The notes under the pieces: generated by a model
Told to the model about the DNA's origin: nothing
The model's input: the letters and a program-made list of their open reading frames with translations, nothing else
Database searches by the model: none
Position numbers and translations under genes: made by a program
Source of the DNA: CAYVBN01 sp964538565
Lineage (GTDB): Bacteria > Pseudomonadota > Alphaproteobacteria > Rhizobiales > Xanthobacteraceae
NCBI GenBank assembly: GCA_964538565.1
Contig: CAZIGW010000304.1
Location: forward strand, 1 to 12,513
Direction: 5' to 3'
DNA: 12,513 nucleotides
Shown: one piece after another, positions 1 to 8,672 of the stretch
How positions within the stretch are numbered: the stretch's first letter is position 1
How the letters are laid out: the number at the start of each line of letters is the position of its first letter

Positions 1-1
1 C

Positions 2-1093
2 GCCAAGTTTCGCGCCCTGAGGAAACTCTGGGCGCGCGTCGAAACCGCCTGCGGGCTCGAGCCCGCGCCTGCGTTCGTCTCGGCGCAGACGGCGTGGCGC
101 ACGATGACGCGGCGCGATCCGCACGTGAACATCCTGCGCGCCACGATGGCGGCCTTCGCCGCCGGGCTGGGCGGGGCGAACGCCGTGACCGTGCTGCCCT
201 TCACCGCCGCGCTCGGTCTGCCCGACGGTTTTGCGCGGCGCCTTGCCCGCAATACCCAACTCGTGCTGCTGCACGAATCGAATCTCGCCAAGGTGAGCGA
301 TCCGGCCGCCGGTTCCGGCGCCATCGAGAACCTGACCAGCGACCTGTGTGGTGCCGCCTGGACGTTCCTGCAGGAGATCGAGAGGGCGGGCGGCGTGTGG
401 GCGGCGCTCGAACAGGACCTCATCCAATCGCGCGCCGCGGATGCACGGGAGGCGCGCGAGCGCGCCGTGGCGCACCGCAAGGAGGTGCTGACCGGCACCA
501 GCGACTTTCCCGATATCAACGAGGCGCCGGTTGCCGTGCTCGACGTCGGCGCGGTCGGCACGCCCCCTGTCGGGACCCCCTCCGTCACATTCACGCCGCT
601 GCCGCGCCGGCGCCTCGCCGAGCCGTTCGAGCGGCTGCGCGATGCGTCCGACCGCGCGCTTGCGGCCACGGGCTCGCGTCCCCGGATCTTTCTCGCCAAT
701 CTCGGGCCGCTCGCCGCGTTCACCGCGCGCGCGACCTTCGCCCGGAACTTCTTTGAAGCCGGCGGCATCGAGGCGGTGACGAACGACGGTTTCGCTCGGC
801 CGGATGCCGCCGCCTCGGACGTGCGCACCGATCTTGCGGCGCTCGCCGCCGGCTTCGCGGCTTGCGGAACCGCGGCGGCCTGCTTGTGTTCATCGGACGA
901 GATCTACGACCGCGAGGCTGCGGCGGCCGTCCGCGCGCTGACACAGGCCGGCGCCCGATACGTCTATCTCGCCGGCCGCCCCGGCGAACGCGAGCGCATG
1001 CTGAGGGATTCGGGCGTGCATGCGTTCATCTATCGCGGCTGTGACGCCTTGCAGGTCCTTGCCGAGGCCCAGCGCCTGCTGGGCCTCGCGTGA
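2..1093 (+). CDS. mutA: Methylmalonyl-CoA mutase small (beta) subunit, 5'-partial
   Basis: This is the non-catalytic partner of the heterodimeric adenosylcobalamin-dependent mutase that interconverts (R)-methylmalonyl-CoA and succinyl-CoA in the cytoplasm. The reading frame is open from the first base of the window, so the true start is upstream; 363 residues remain, and family members are usually about 600 or more. The visible part covers the end of the TIM-barrel domain, with the family block QTAWRTMTRRDPHVNILR, then GGANAVTVLPF and RNTQLVLLHESNLAKVSDPAAGSG. A C-terminal flavodoxin-like domain follows. The cobalamin-ligand motif DxHxxG is absent: the matching segment reads NLGPLAAFTARATFA. 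That is normal for MutA and separates it from the downstream MutB, which has the motif. The TGA stop is at 1091-1093. A 9-bp perfect hairpin sits just before the stop. Identification is firm; the N-terminus cannot be judged. Confidence 0.95.
   Translation, partial: AKFRALRKLWARVETACGLEPAPAFVSAQTAWRTMTRRDPHVNILRATMAAFAAGLGGANAVTVLPFTAALGLPDGFARRLARNTQLVLLHESNLAKVSDPAAGSGAIENLTSDLCGAAWTFLQEIERAGGVWAALEQDLIQSRAADAREARERAVAHRKEVLTGTSDFPDINEAPVAVLDVGAVGTPPVGTPSVTFTPLPRRRLAEPFERLRDASDRALAATGSRPRIFLANLGPLAAFTARATFARNFFEAGGIEAVTNDGFARPDAAASDVRTDLAALAAGFAACGTAAACLCSSDEIYDREAAAAVRALTQAGARYVYLAGRPGERERMLRDSGVHAFIYRGCDALQVLAEAQRLLGLA
1064..1087 (+). other. Perfect 9-bp inverted repeat at the 3' end of mutA
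   Basis: Arms GAGGCCCAG and CTGGGCCTC are separated by a 6-nt loop (1073-1078). The hairpin lies within the last codons of mutA, ending 3 nt before the stop codon. No T-run follows, so it is not a textbook Rho-independent terminator. It could protect the mutA mRNA 3' end or weaken transcription into the spacer before mutB. It may also be a chance product of Leu/Gly/Ala codons in GC-rich DNA. Confidence 0.3.
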
Positions 1094-1397
1094 AACTCCG
1101 GCGCTCACAGATTCTCGTCCGGCTCGTAGGGCTCTGGCCGCTTGACGCCGCCACCATCGCGCAGCCAATGATGAGCAGCAGGAACCAGGCGCTGAGCTTT
1201 CCGAAAGAGACGAGCGACCAGCCGGCGGGATCGTGCGCGGGCTGAACGGGAGGGAACGGCGGAAAATCGCAGGATGGCCGAACTTTGCGGCCCTGGCGAG
1301 ACCCCGCCTGCTTCGACCTTTGCGGCCCGGCATGGTATTCTGACGTTGATTTGATCGCGCCCTGCCCTTGCCGCGGGCGGGCTGGAGAGACGCGCAG
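1094..1397. other. mutA-mutB spacer (304 bp)
   Basis: No plus-strand gene is recognisable here. mutA and mutB are commonly adjacent or overlapping, so a spacer of this size is notable. Near its right end lies a weak promoter-like pair for mutB: TTCGAC at 1312-1317 and TATTCT at 1336-1341, 18 nt apart. This match is poor and unproven. A GGAGAG ribosome binding site for mutB lies at 1384-1389. The left two thirds contain an antisense stretch that resembles a broken small membrane-protein gene, listed separately. Confidence 0.5.
1105..1260 (-). pseudogene. Possible frameshifted remnant of a small membrane protein
   Basis: Read on the minus strand, about 1240-1150 encodes a segment with a hydrophobic run, WFLLLIIGCAMVAA, preceded by PAHDPAGWSLVSFGKLSA. 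This looks like a real transmembrane helix rather than a GC-rich shadow. Close by, in a second minus-strand frame that stops at 1105-1107 (TGA), is a plausible hydrophilic C-terminus, KRPEPYEPDENL. Adding one base in the GGCGGCG stretch near 1147-1153 would join the two as ...MVAAVKRPEPYEPDENL. No convincing start codon or ribosome site was found for the hydrophobic frame. It may be a decayed gene, a sequencing error in a real small gene, or coincidence. Function unknown. Confidence 0.25.
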
Positions 1398-3554
<2,157 letters not shown>

Positions 3555-3563
3555 CCGCGGCGC

Positions 3564-4106
3564 ATGAGGCAGATCCTGCGGTTTCTATCCGATCGCCGAG
3601 CGCGCTTCGGCACTCTCGCGCTCCTGTCTTCCCTGCTGTCGGGCTGCTTCGTGTCCGAACAGCCGAAGTTTCCGCTCTCGAGCGCCGCCGCCGCGTTCGG
3701 CGAGGGCGGGCGCTACGCGACGCTGGTGCGCGAAGGCGGCACCTTCAAGCCCGATTCGATCATGGAGCTTCGTCACCGCGCCGACGGCGGCTACGACATG
3801 ATCGACGAGAAGGGCGTGACGGCCCCGATCTCGCTGCACGCGATCGCCAACGGCTACTACGTGGCGCAGGGCAAGACCGAAGAGAACCGCAACAGCTATC
3901 ACTACGTGGTCATCAAGCCGGCGCGCGGGGGAGCCGAAGCGCTGCTCTACGCGCCGGAATGCAAGGCGCAGGACACGGCGACGCTCGCGACCTTCGGGGT
4001 CGAGGTGCACGACGAGGAATGCGTTCTCGACCACGTCGCCGACCCGGCCGGACTGTTCGCGGTCCTGTCGCTCGGCAAGCCGACCTCGAAGATGGTGCGG
4101 CAATAG
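3564..4106 (+). CDS. Predicted lipoprotein of unknown function
   Basis: The 180-residue product has a basic N-terminus (MRQILRFLSDRRARFG), a short hydrophobic stretch and the lipobox LLSGC with Cys28. It should be lipidated and anchored to the inner or outer membrane facing the periplasm. The mature part is a mixed, soluble-looking sequence with two further cysteines, in PECKAQD and EECVLDH, that could form a disulfide. I do not recognise the family. The gene starts 9 nt after the mutB stop, with a weak GGAG that overlaps the end of mutB, so co-transcription and perhaps translational coupling with mutB are likely. A 10-bp hairpin directly after the stop probably ends this transcript. The plus-strand ORF of 238 codons from 3551 in another frame is a shadow of this gene. 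Confidence 0.8.
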   Translation: MRQILRFLSDRRARFGTLALLSSLLSGCFVSEQPKFPLSSAAAAFGEGGRYATLVREGGTFKPDSIMELRHRADGGYDMIDEKGVTAPISLHAIANGYYVAQGKTEENRNSYHYVVIKPARGGAEALLYAPECKAQDTATLATFGVEVHDEECVLDHVADPAGLFAVLSLGKPTSKMVRQ

Positions 4107-4110
4107 CGCG

Positions 4111-4138
4111 GTCCGAAAGCCGGTCGCCGCTTTCGGAC
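4111..4138 (+). terminator. Hairpin after the lipoprotein gene, probable terminator
   Basis: Perfect 10-bp arms GTCCGAAAGC and GCTTTCGGAC enclose an 8-nt loop, starting 4 nt after the TAG stop of the lipoprotein gene. No T-run follows, so it may act as an mRNA end stabiliser or a non-canonical terminator of the mutB-lipoprotein transcript. Confidence 0.6.
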
Positions 4139-4213
4139 GCCGGCGCGCGCGATCGAGAACGCATACCGGGGCGGCGGTGCGAATTGCGCGGCCCTCCCCC
4201 ACCGGGCACGACG

Positions 4214-4243
4214 AGGCCGGCCCGGGCTGGCCCGAGCCGGCCT
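4214..4243 (+). terminator. Strong hairpin followed by TTT, possible terminator
   Basis: Arms AGGCCGGCCCGGG and CCCGAGCCGGCCT (13 bp, with a single C-A mismatch) close on a 4-nt CTGG loop, and the sequence continues with TTGTC on the plus strand. The right arm plus downstream bases read CCTTTGTC, giving a short U-tract. It lies 108 nt after the lipoprotein gene and could be a second, back-up terminator for rightward transcripts. Confidence 0.5.
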
Positions 4244-4572
4244 TTGTCGGCGCGACGCCGCGCGTAAACCGCCCGCAAATCGCAGAAGGTAGGGGCTCTC
4301 AACCGCGCCCGCGGAACGATCTCTTCGACCGGCAACGCGTCGGCAGACGCACATGAGAACGCCGCCATGGGGCAGCAGTACGACTGGGGCGCGACGATTC
4401 AGCGGTCAATCGTGTCGCGGATCAGGCGAATGCACGCGGTCAACGGACAATCCACGAGCGGCGACGCATGAACACAGGAAAATCCGCGGAGCGCCGACCC
4501 GTGAGTTCAGCCCTGGCTTCGCGTGACGGTCTCGGTCCGTCGAACACGATACGGACGCTGTTGGGCTCCGTC

Positions 4573-4602
4573 CCTGCGGCGGCGGACGGGCGAAGCCGCA
4601 GG
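4573..4602 (-). terminator. Hairpin after the SGNH hydrolase gene, possible terminator
   Basis: Perfect 8-bp arms CCTGCGGC and GCCGCAGG surround a 14-nt loop, beginning 11 nt beyond the hydrolase stop on the minus strand. There is no U-tract on that strand, so termination is plausible from position only. Confidence 0.4.
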
Positions 4603-4612
4603 TCCTGGCCGA

Positions 4613-6784
4613 TCAATTCCGCCGGCTGTCCACGATCTCGCGCCGGTCGAGGATCGCCCGCACGTGACGCATCACATGATCGGCGACGATCGCGTGGCCT
4701 TCCGCCGTCGGATGGAACGCGCCGCTGTAGAGCGCCGCATACGCCGGCTGAAGTAGGTCGAAGTCCGAGATTCCCTCGCGATGCGTGTTGCCGGCGAGAA
4801 ACGCGTCGTTCGGATTGTGGATCAGCCGCCAGCGGTGGCCATAGGGCAGCGTCGCCGCCGGCGAATAGGGCTCGAACTCGCCGGTCTGCGGCGAGCGCCG
4901 CGGCATCGCCATCGCGGTCTGGTCGGCGAACGCGTGCTTGGGGTCGCGGGCGCAGATGCCGCGCTTGGCGAACTCCGCCAGGTGGTCGGTGATGAGCTGG
5001 AAACCCGTCCCCGATCCGGTGGCAAGACCGGCCGGACAGCCGTCGCGCCGCGCGCCGTCGATGCATTCGAGCCGCGTCTGCAGTTCGTGCGCGACGTCGG
5101 AGGCCTCCTTGATGCGCGCACGGCTCACCTTCAGCTTGGGATGCACGTCCATCCCGAGTGTCGGCTGAAGCCCGCACAGACCGCCGGTCTCGTCGTATTG
5201 AATGGGCTCGTAAGCGTTGTGCAGCACGCGTGACGGATCGACCCCGAAGCCGTCGACGAGCGCCTCCTTCACCGCCTTGATGCGCCTGTCGAGAACCTGC
5301 AGATAGGCGCGCGAGACCTCGGGTCCGAAGCGGATCTGACTGCCGACCCAACCGGCGATCGGCGCGAGGTCCGACGCGCTGTCGGTCATGGCGTAGAGCG
5401 CCAGCGCTCCGAAGCCGATGTCGTTGCCGCCGATCGACAGCATGACGAGATCGATCGGCCGCTTGCGGTTCTCCGGCGGACACCAGCGTTCGTCGATGGT
5501 CTGGCTCGAGATCTGCGTGCTGCCGTAGGAATAGACCGGCAGCGTGTAGGATGCGGTGCGCGTCCGCCCGGCGCTTCCATTGCGGCAGACCAGGTTGCTG
5601 AGCATCTCGAACTGCGCGGGCGCCTTGGCGCCGCCCGGTTCGCTGAACTGCTCGCGCGCGTCGCGCTCGCGGAACAGGCCCTCGATCACGTCGGAGCCCG
5701 AGCAGGCGAGGCTGACGAACGTGACCGCGCGATGCCGGTTCTCCAGCGTCAGCTCGATGCCCACCCTGAACGGATAGCCGTATTGGGAGCGGTGGCAGTC
5801 CGCGCTGAGCCATTGCGCCCCTGCCTTCTTGAAGGCGCCCTCGAACTCCGCCGTGTTCGGGCGGTAGATCAGACCCTTCTTCTCGTCCTCCATCAGCCGC
5901 TTGGGCAGAGCCTTCGGATCGATGCCGGGATCGGCCGAGGCGAGGCCGAAATTGCTCGGCGCCGCCGGCCTGGCGGCGAGCTGCTCGCGCGTGTCGGCGT
6001 TGACCGGGTCGTAGACCATCTCGCGCGTCGCGCTGAAGGTGACCGGGCGGTCGGGATTGCTTTCGCCCGAGGCGAAGGAATCGCCGATCGCGACCAGGAA
6101 CAGGTCTTCCACGATCACATTGGCATCGGCGATCTCGCGCCCGTCAGGCAATTGCACCTTGACGGAGACGCCGGACAGCTTGCGATCGAGCGAGAACGGC
6201 ACGCGCTTGATGACAAGCTTGTTCTTGGACGGCTGACGGAGCGTTTCGACCTTGCCGCCGGGACGCCGCGGCTGCCAGGTCCAGGTGCACTCGCCGGTCC
6301 CGGCCTGCGCGAGCTCCTCGGGCGCGAGCCGGACGTGCACCGTGTGCGCGTCGGGGAGAACGTAGTCTTCCTTGGCGACGCCCCAGGAATATTGCCGGTC
6401 GCACACCACCGAATAGCGGCGCGGGCGGGCGTTGCGGTCGTAGCAGTTGACCTCGACCGTCTGCGCGGCCCAGCCGAGGCGGCTCGTCTCGTAACGGGCG
6501 CGCGCCGTGTTGGCGCAGGCGGTCGGACTGGAGGAATCGCGGCAGTCGGGGTCGTTCAGCCGCCGCTCGAGCCGCCAGACGATGTTGGACGGCAGCGGGC
6601 CGTTGGGATTCCCGCGCACCGCCGCGAAGGCGCGTTCCTGCACCTCGTAGGACGTCGTCTTCTTGAAGAACCGGAAGGGGCTTTCGACCTCCCACACGAG
6701 GTCCCCGGCCTGACCGATCGTAACCCCCAGGCCGGACCAAAATGAACAAATGAACAGGATTGTCGCGAGCGCCACCTTCCGCAT
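4613..6784 (-). CDS. Secreted SGNH/GDSL-family hydrolase with large N-terminal region
   Basis: The 723-residue product starts at ATG 6784, preceded by GGGAGAG 6 nt upstream. A signal peptide follows (MRKVALATILFICSFWSG..., likely cut near GQA, residue 26), so it is periplasmic or secreted. Residues about 27-225 form an unassigned Trp/Arg/Cys-containing region. The SGNH core starts at GDSFASGES with the nucleophile Ser236. The block II glycine is probably in LACSGSD, and block III is SIGGNDIGFG with Asn454. Block V is FHPTAEGH with the probable catalytic His691. The usual Asp three residues before this His is a Gly here; Ser-His dyads without the Asp are known in the Streptomyces scabies esterase. 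Substrate cannot be predicted (carbohydrate ester, lipid or other acyl ester). The core is enlarged by long inserts and has many cysteines, fitting an exported enzyme. It is transcribed alone, divergent from meaB. Confidence 0.85.
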   Translation of the reverse strand: MRKVALATILFICSFWSGLGVTIGQAGDLVWEVESPFRFFKKTTSYEVQERAFAAVRGNPNGPLPSNIVWRLERRLNDPDCRDSSSPTACANTARARYETSRLGWAAQTVEVNCYDRNARPRRYSVVCDRQYSWGVAKEDYVLPDAHTVHVRLAPEELAQAGTGECTWTWQPRRPGGKVETLRQPSKNKLVIKRVPFSLDRKLSGVSVKVQLPDGREIADANVIVEDLFLVAIGDSFASGESNPDRPVTFSATREMVYDPVNADTREQLAARPAAPSNFGLASADPGIDPKALPKRLMEDEKKGLIYRPNTAEFEGAFKKAGAQWLSADCHRSQYGYPFRVGIELTLENRHRAVTFVSLACSGSDVIEGLFRERDAREQFSEPGGAKAPAQFEMLSNLVCRNGSAGRTRTASYTLPVYSYGSTQISSQTIDERWCPPENRKRPIDLVMLSIGGNDIGFGALALYAMTDSASDLAPIAGWVGSQIRFGPEVSRAYLQVLDRRIKAVKEALVDGFGVDPSRVLHNAYEPIQYDETGGLCGLQPTLGMDVHPKLKVSRARIKEASDVAHELQTRLECIDGARRDGCPAGLATGSGTGFQLITDHLAEFAKRGICARDPKHAFADQTAMAMPRRSPQTGEFEPYSPAATLPYGHRWRLIHNPNDAFLAGNTHREGISDFDLLQPAYAALYSGAFHPTAEGHAIVADHVMRHVRAILDRREIVDSRRN

Positions 6785-7012
6785 GATGTCTCTCCCGCGC
6801 TCCCCATCGGGCGCATGATACCTCTTTAGTGTCGCTGCGGCACCGCCAAGTTCATGCCCTGTTAAGCAAATTTTATGCGCTTGAATTTCCTTCAGAATCC
6901 AGGCCGCTCGCCGGCTGCCCCACGATGGACGCAGAGGGGCGTATTCGGCCGCGCGCCGGCCGCGGCCCCCGGCACGCTTGACGGCCGGCGCGCCCTCGTC
7001 GAGGTCAGGCGC
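6785..7012. promoter_or_regulatory. Divergent intergenic region between SGNH hydrolase and meaB
   Basis: This 228-bp region separates the two divergent starts and should hold promoters for both. Positions about 6815-6900 are clearly more AT-rich than the surroundings (CTGTTAAGCAAATTTTATGC near 6858-6877), as expected for promoters. I could not pick a convincing -35/-10 pair on either strand. The meaB reading frame stays open back to an ATG at 6875, but the encoded extension is Arg/Pro/Ala-rich and not family-like, so I treat it as non-coding leader. Confidence 0.5.
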
Positions 7013-8011
7013 ATGACCACGCGCCCCGAGTCGGCCGGCCCGGATCTCACGCTTCTCCTGCGCGGCGTCGAGGCGGGAAATCGCGCGGCGCTGGCGCGGG
7101 CCATCACGCTCGTCGAATCCAAGCGCGCCGACCACCAGACGCTGGCGCGGGAGCTCGTGCAGCGGCTGCTGCCCCGCACCGGCCGGGCCATGCGGGTCGG
7201 CATCACCGGCGCGCCGGGCGTCGGCAAGTCGACGACGATCGACACGCTCGGGACCTTCCTCACCGGTCGCGGCCACAAGGTCGCGGTGCTGGCGGTCGAC
7301 CCCTCCTCGGCGCGCACCGGCGGGTCGATCCTCGGCGACAAGACCCGCATGGCGCGGCTCGCCGCCGACGACCATGCCTTCATCCGCCCCTCACCGGCCG
7401 CCGGCACGCTTGGCGGCGTCGCCGCCCGGACGCGCGAGAGCCTGCTGATCTGCGAAGCCGCCGGCTACGACGTGGTGCTCGTGGAAACGGTGGGCATCGG
7501 CCAGTCGGAAACCGCGGTCGCCGACATGACGGATTTCTTTCTCGTGCTGATGCTGCCCGGCGCCGGCGACGAGCTGCAGGGACTGAAGAAGGGCGTGGTC
7601 GAGCTCGCCGACATGATCGCGGTCAACAAGGCGGACGGCGACAACCTGGAGCGCGCCAAGGCGGCGGCTGCGGAATATCGCGCCGCGCTGCACATTCTGG
7701 CGCAGCACTCGCCCACCTGGTCTGCCCCGGTGATCACCTGTTCGGCGCTCACCGGCGCCGGCATCGACGACCTGTGGACCAGGGTCGTGGAGCATCGCCG
7801 GTTGGTCGCCGCCTCGGGCGAGTTCGAAGCGCGGCGGCGTGCGCAGCAGGTCAAATGGATGTGGGCGATGTTCGACGAGCGCCTGCGCGAGCGCCTGAGG
7901 TCGGACGCCAAGCTCAGGTCGAGGTTGCCGGCAATCGAGGAAGCGGTCGCCGAAGGTCGACTCTCCCCCTCGCTCGCCGTCGAGGAGATTGCCCGCACGC
8001 TCGGCCTGTGA
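7013..8011 (+). CDS. meaB: Methylmalonyl-CoA mutase-associated GTPase MeaB
   Basis: This G3E-family P-loop GTPase acts as chaperone of methylmalonyl-CoA mutase: it gates cofactor loading and protects the enzyme from inactivation. The product from ATG 7013 has 332 residues, typical for MeaB/ArgK. That start has GAGG 8 nt upstream; an in-frame ATG at 6875 would add 46 atypical residues. The Walker A motif GAPGVGKS is at residues 66-73. VDPSSARTGGSILGDKTRM (from 95) is the conserved switch-region block. ETVGIGQSE is at 158-166, and NKAD at 205-208 gives guanine specificity. The C-terminal helices form the dimerisation arm of the family. The gene lies about 3.5 kb from mutB with two unrelated genes between, and has its own leader, so it is probably transcribed separately. 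Older databases call it ArgK or LAO/AO transport ATPase, a misleading name. Confidence 0.96.
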   Translation: MTTRPESAGPDLTLLLRGVEAGNRAALARAITLVESKRADHQTLARELVQRLLPRTGRAMRVGITGAPGVGKSTTIDTLGTFLTGRGHKVAVLAVDPSSARTGGSILGDKTRMARLAADDHAFIRPSPAAGTLGGVAARTRESLLICEAAGYDVVLVETVGIGQSETAVADMTDFFLVLMLPGAGDELQGLKKGVVELADMIAVNKADGDNLERAKAAAAEYRAALHILAQHSPTWSAPVITCSALTGAGIDDLWTRVVEHRRLVAASGEFEARRRAQQVKWMWAMFDERLRERLRSDAKLRSRLPAIEEAVAEGRLSPSLAVEEIARTLGL

Positions 8012-8022
8012 GTGCGATCGCA

Positions 8023-8059
8023 GGCGATCGTCGGCGGACGCCTCGCGTCGGCGATCGCC
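8023..8059. terminator. Inverted repeat between convergent meaB and small secreted-protein gene
   Basis: Arms GGCGATCG (8023-8030) and CGATCGCC (8052-8059) pair perfectly over 8 bp around a 21-nt GC-rich centre. The repeat sits in the 57-bp gap between two converging stop codons, so it could serve as a bidirectional terminator. No T-run is present. CGATCG occurs three times in about 45 bp here, which partly explains the pairing. Confidence 0.35.
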
Positions 8060-8068
8060 GCGCCGAAC

Positions 8069-8497
8069 TCAATGCAATCCGCATTCGGGCGGAATGCGTT
8101 GCCTGAAACGGCTGATCGAGGCGTCGAGCTGCGCGGTGTGCTGGGCGCGAGCTTCCCCGGTGTCGCATCGGGCGAAAACGGCGCGCGCCGCGATCATGGC
8201 CGCATAGTTCTGCCGCATCGCCCGGCACCGCGCGGCCGCCGGGCCTTGCAGCGCCGCCTGCAGATCGGACTGGCTCGCCTGCAGCAGACGTTTGGTGGCA
8301 ATGAACTCCTCCTTGCAGGTGGCGTTCGTTGCGATCGGCGCGGTCGCGCCGGCCGCCGAACCGGACGGTGCCTGCGGCGAAAGCGCGGCGGCGTGGCGCG
8401 GCAGCACCGCCAAGGCCGACGCGATCAGCGCCACCAGGACGAACATCGACCAAGACACGTGGCGGCCGGAGGGCCGCGGAGAACAACGTGTGCGCAT
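8069..8497 (-). CDS. Small secreted four-cysteine protein, unknown function
   Basis: The 142-residue product is chosen to start at ATG 8497, which has AAGGGA about 8 nt upstream; the frame stays open further to 8530. A basic N-terminus and the hydrophobic run SMFVLVALIASALAVL (residues 17-32) followed by RHAAALS indicate a signal peptide cut near residue 38. The mature part begins with a low-complexity Ala/Ser/Pro linker and then a probable helical region. It has four cysteines at 61, 91, 111 and 139, which could make two disulfides in the periplasm. I recognise no family. It lies 175 bp downstream of tolC on the same strand and converges with meaB, so it may have its own promoter in that gap or read-through from tolC. 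Confidence 0.7.
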   Translation of the reverse strand: MRTRCSPRPSGRHVSWSMFVLVALIASALAVLPRHAAALSPQAPSGSAAGATAPIATNATCKEEFIATKRLLQASQSDLQAALQGPAAARCRAMRQNYAAMIAARAVFARCDTGEARAQHTAQLDASISRFRQRIPPECGLH

Positions 8498-8639
8498 GCG
8501 ACGTTTCCCTTGTTGAGACGGGCCGCGCAACGCGCCAACCCGACGATCCGTGCGGCCCCTGGAGCGCCATCCGCGACAGCGGAAACCGGCTCTCGCGCAA
8601 GCTCACGCTCGCATTCCGCAACCTGGCGCCCGATCTCAT

Positions 8640-8663
8640 CGGCGAACCGATTCCGCTTCGCCG
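8640..8663 (-). terminator. Hairpin after tolC, possible terminator
   Basis: Perfect 7-bp arms CGGCGAA (8640-8646) and TTCGCCG (8657-8663) with a 10-nt loop start 9 nt beyond the tolC stop on the minus strand. There is no U-tract, so the call rests on position and symmetry. Confidence 0.4.
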
Positions 8664-8672
8664 GATCATGCG

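Larger units (their letters stand above)
4107..4612. other. Long non-coding stretch between lipoprotein and SGNH hydrolase genes
   Basis: About 500 bp lie between two convergent genes with no ORF that looks like a protein. The stretch holds four inverted repeats: 4111-4138 and 4214-4243 near the lipoprotein side, an imperfect one at 4390-4419 (arms CGCGACGATT and AATCGTGTCGCG with a 2-nt bulge), and 4573-4602 next to the hydrolase stop. A 34-codon ORF at 4367-4471 has no supporting features. The stretch is long for a terminator region, so a small RNA or a decayed gene is possible, but nothing in the sequence identifies one. Confidence 0.5.

Noticed and set aside
1..1397. Cobalamin riboswitch ahead of mutB
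   Set aside because: No B12-box-like conserved motif was recognised in the spacer, and mutase genes use B12 as a cofactor rather than being typical riboswitch targets.
4367..4471. 34-codon plus-strand ORF in the long intergenic stretch
   Set aside because: No ribosome site, no recognisable sequence features and no neighbour context.
4468..4992. 174-codon plus-strand ORF overlapping the end of the SGNH hydrolase gene
   Set aside because: Most of it is antisense to the well-supported hydrolase, and its composition is Arg/Ser/Pro-rich as for a shadow.
6875..7012. N-terminal extension of MeaB from the upstream ATG
   Set aside because: The added 46 residues are low-complexity and not like MeaB, while the ATG at 7013 has a suitably spaced GAGG and gives the usual family length.
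8014..8060. Cluster of GCGATCGC/CGATCG palindromes
   Set aside because: Resembles cyanobacterial HIP1, but there are only three local copies in GC-rich DNA and the genes are alphaproteobacterial in type. No special meaning is claimed.
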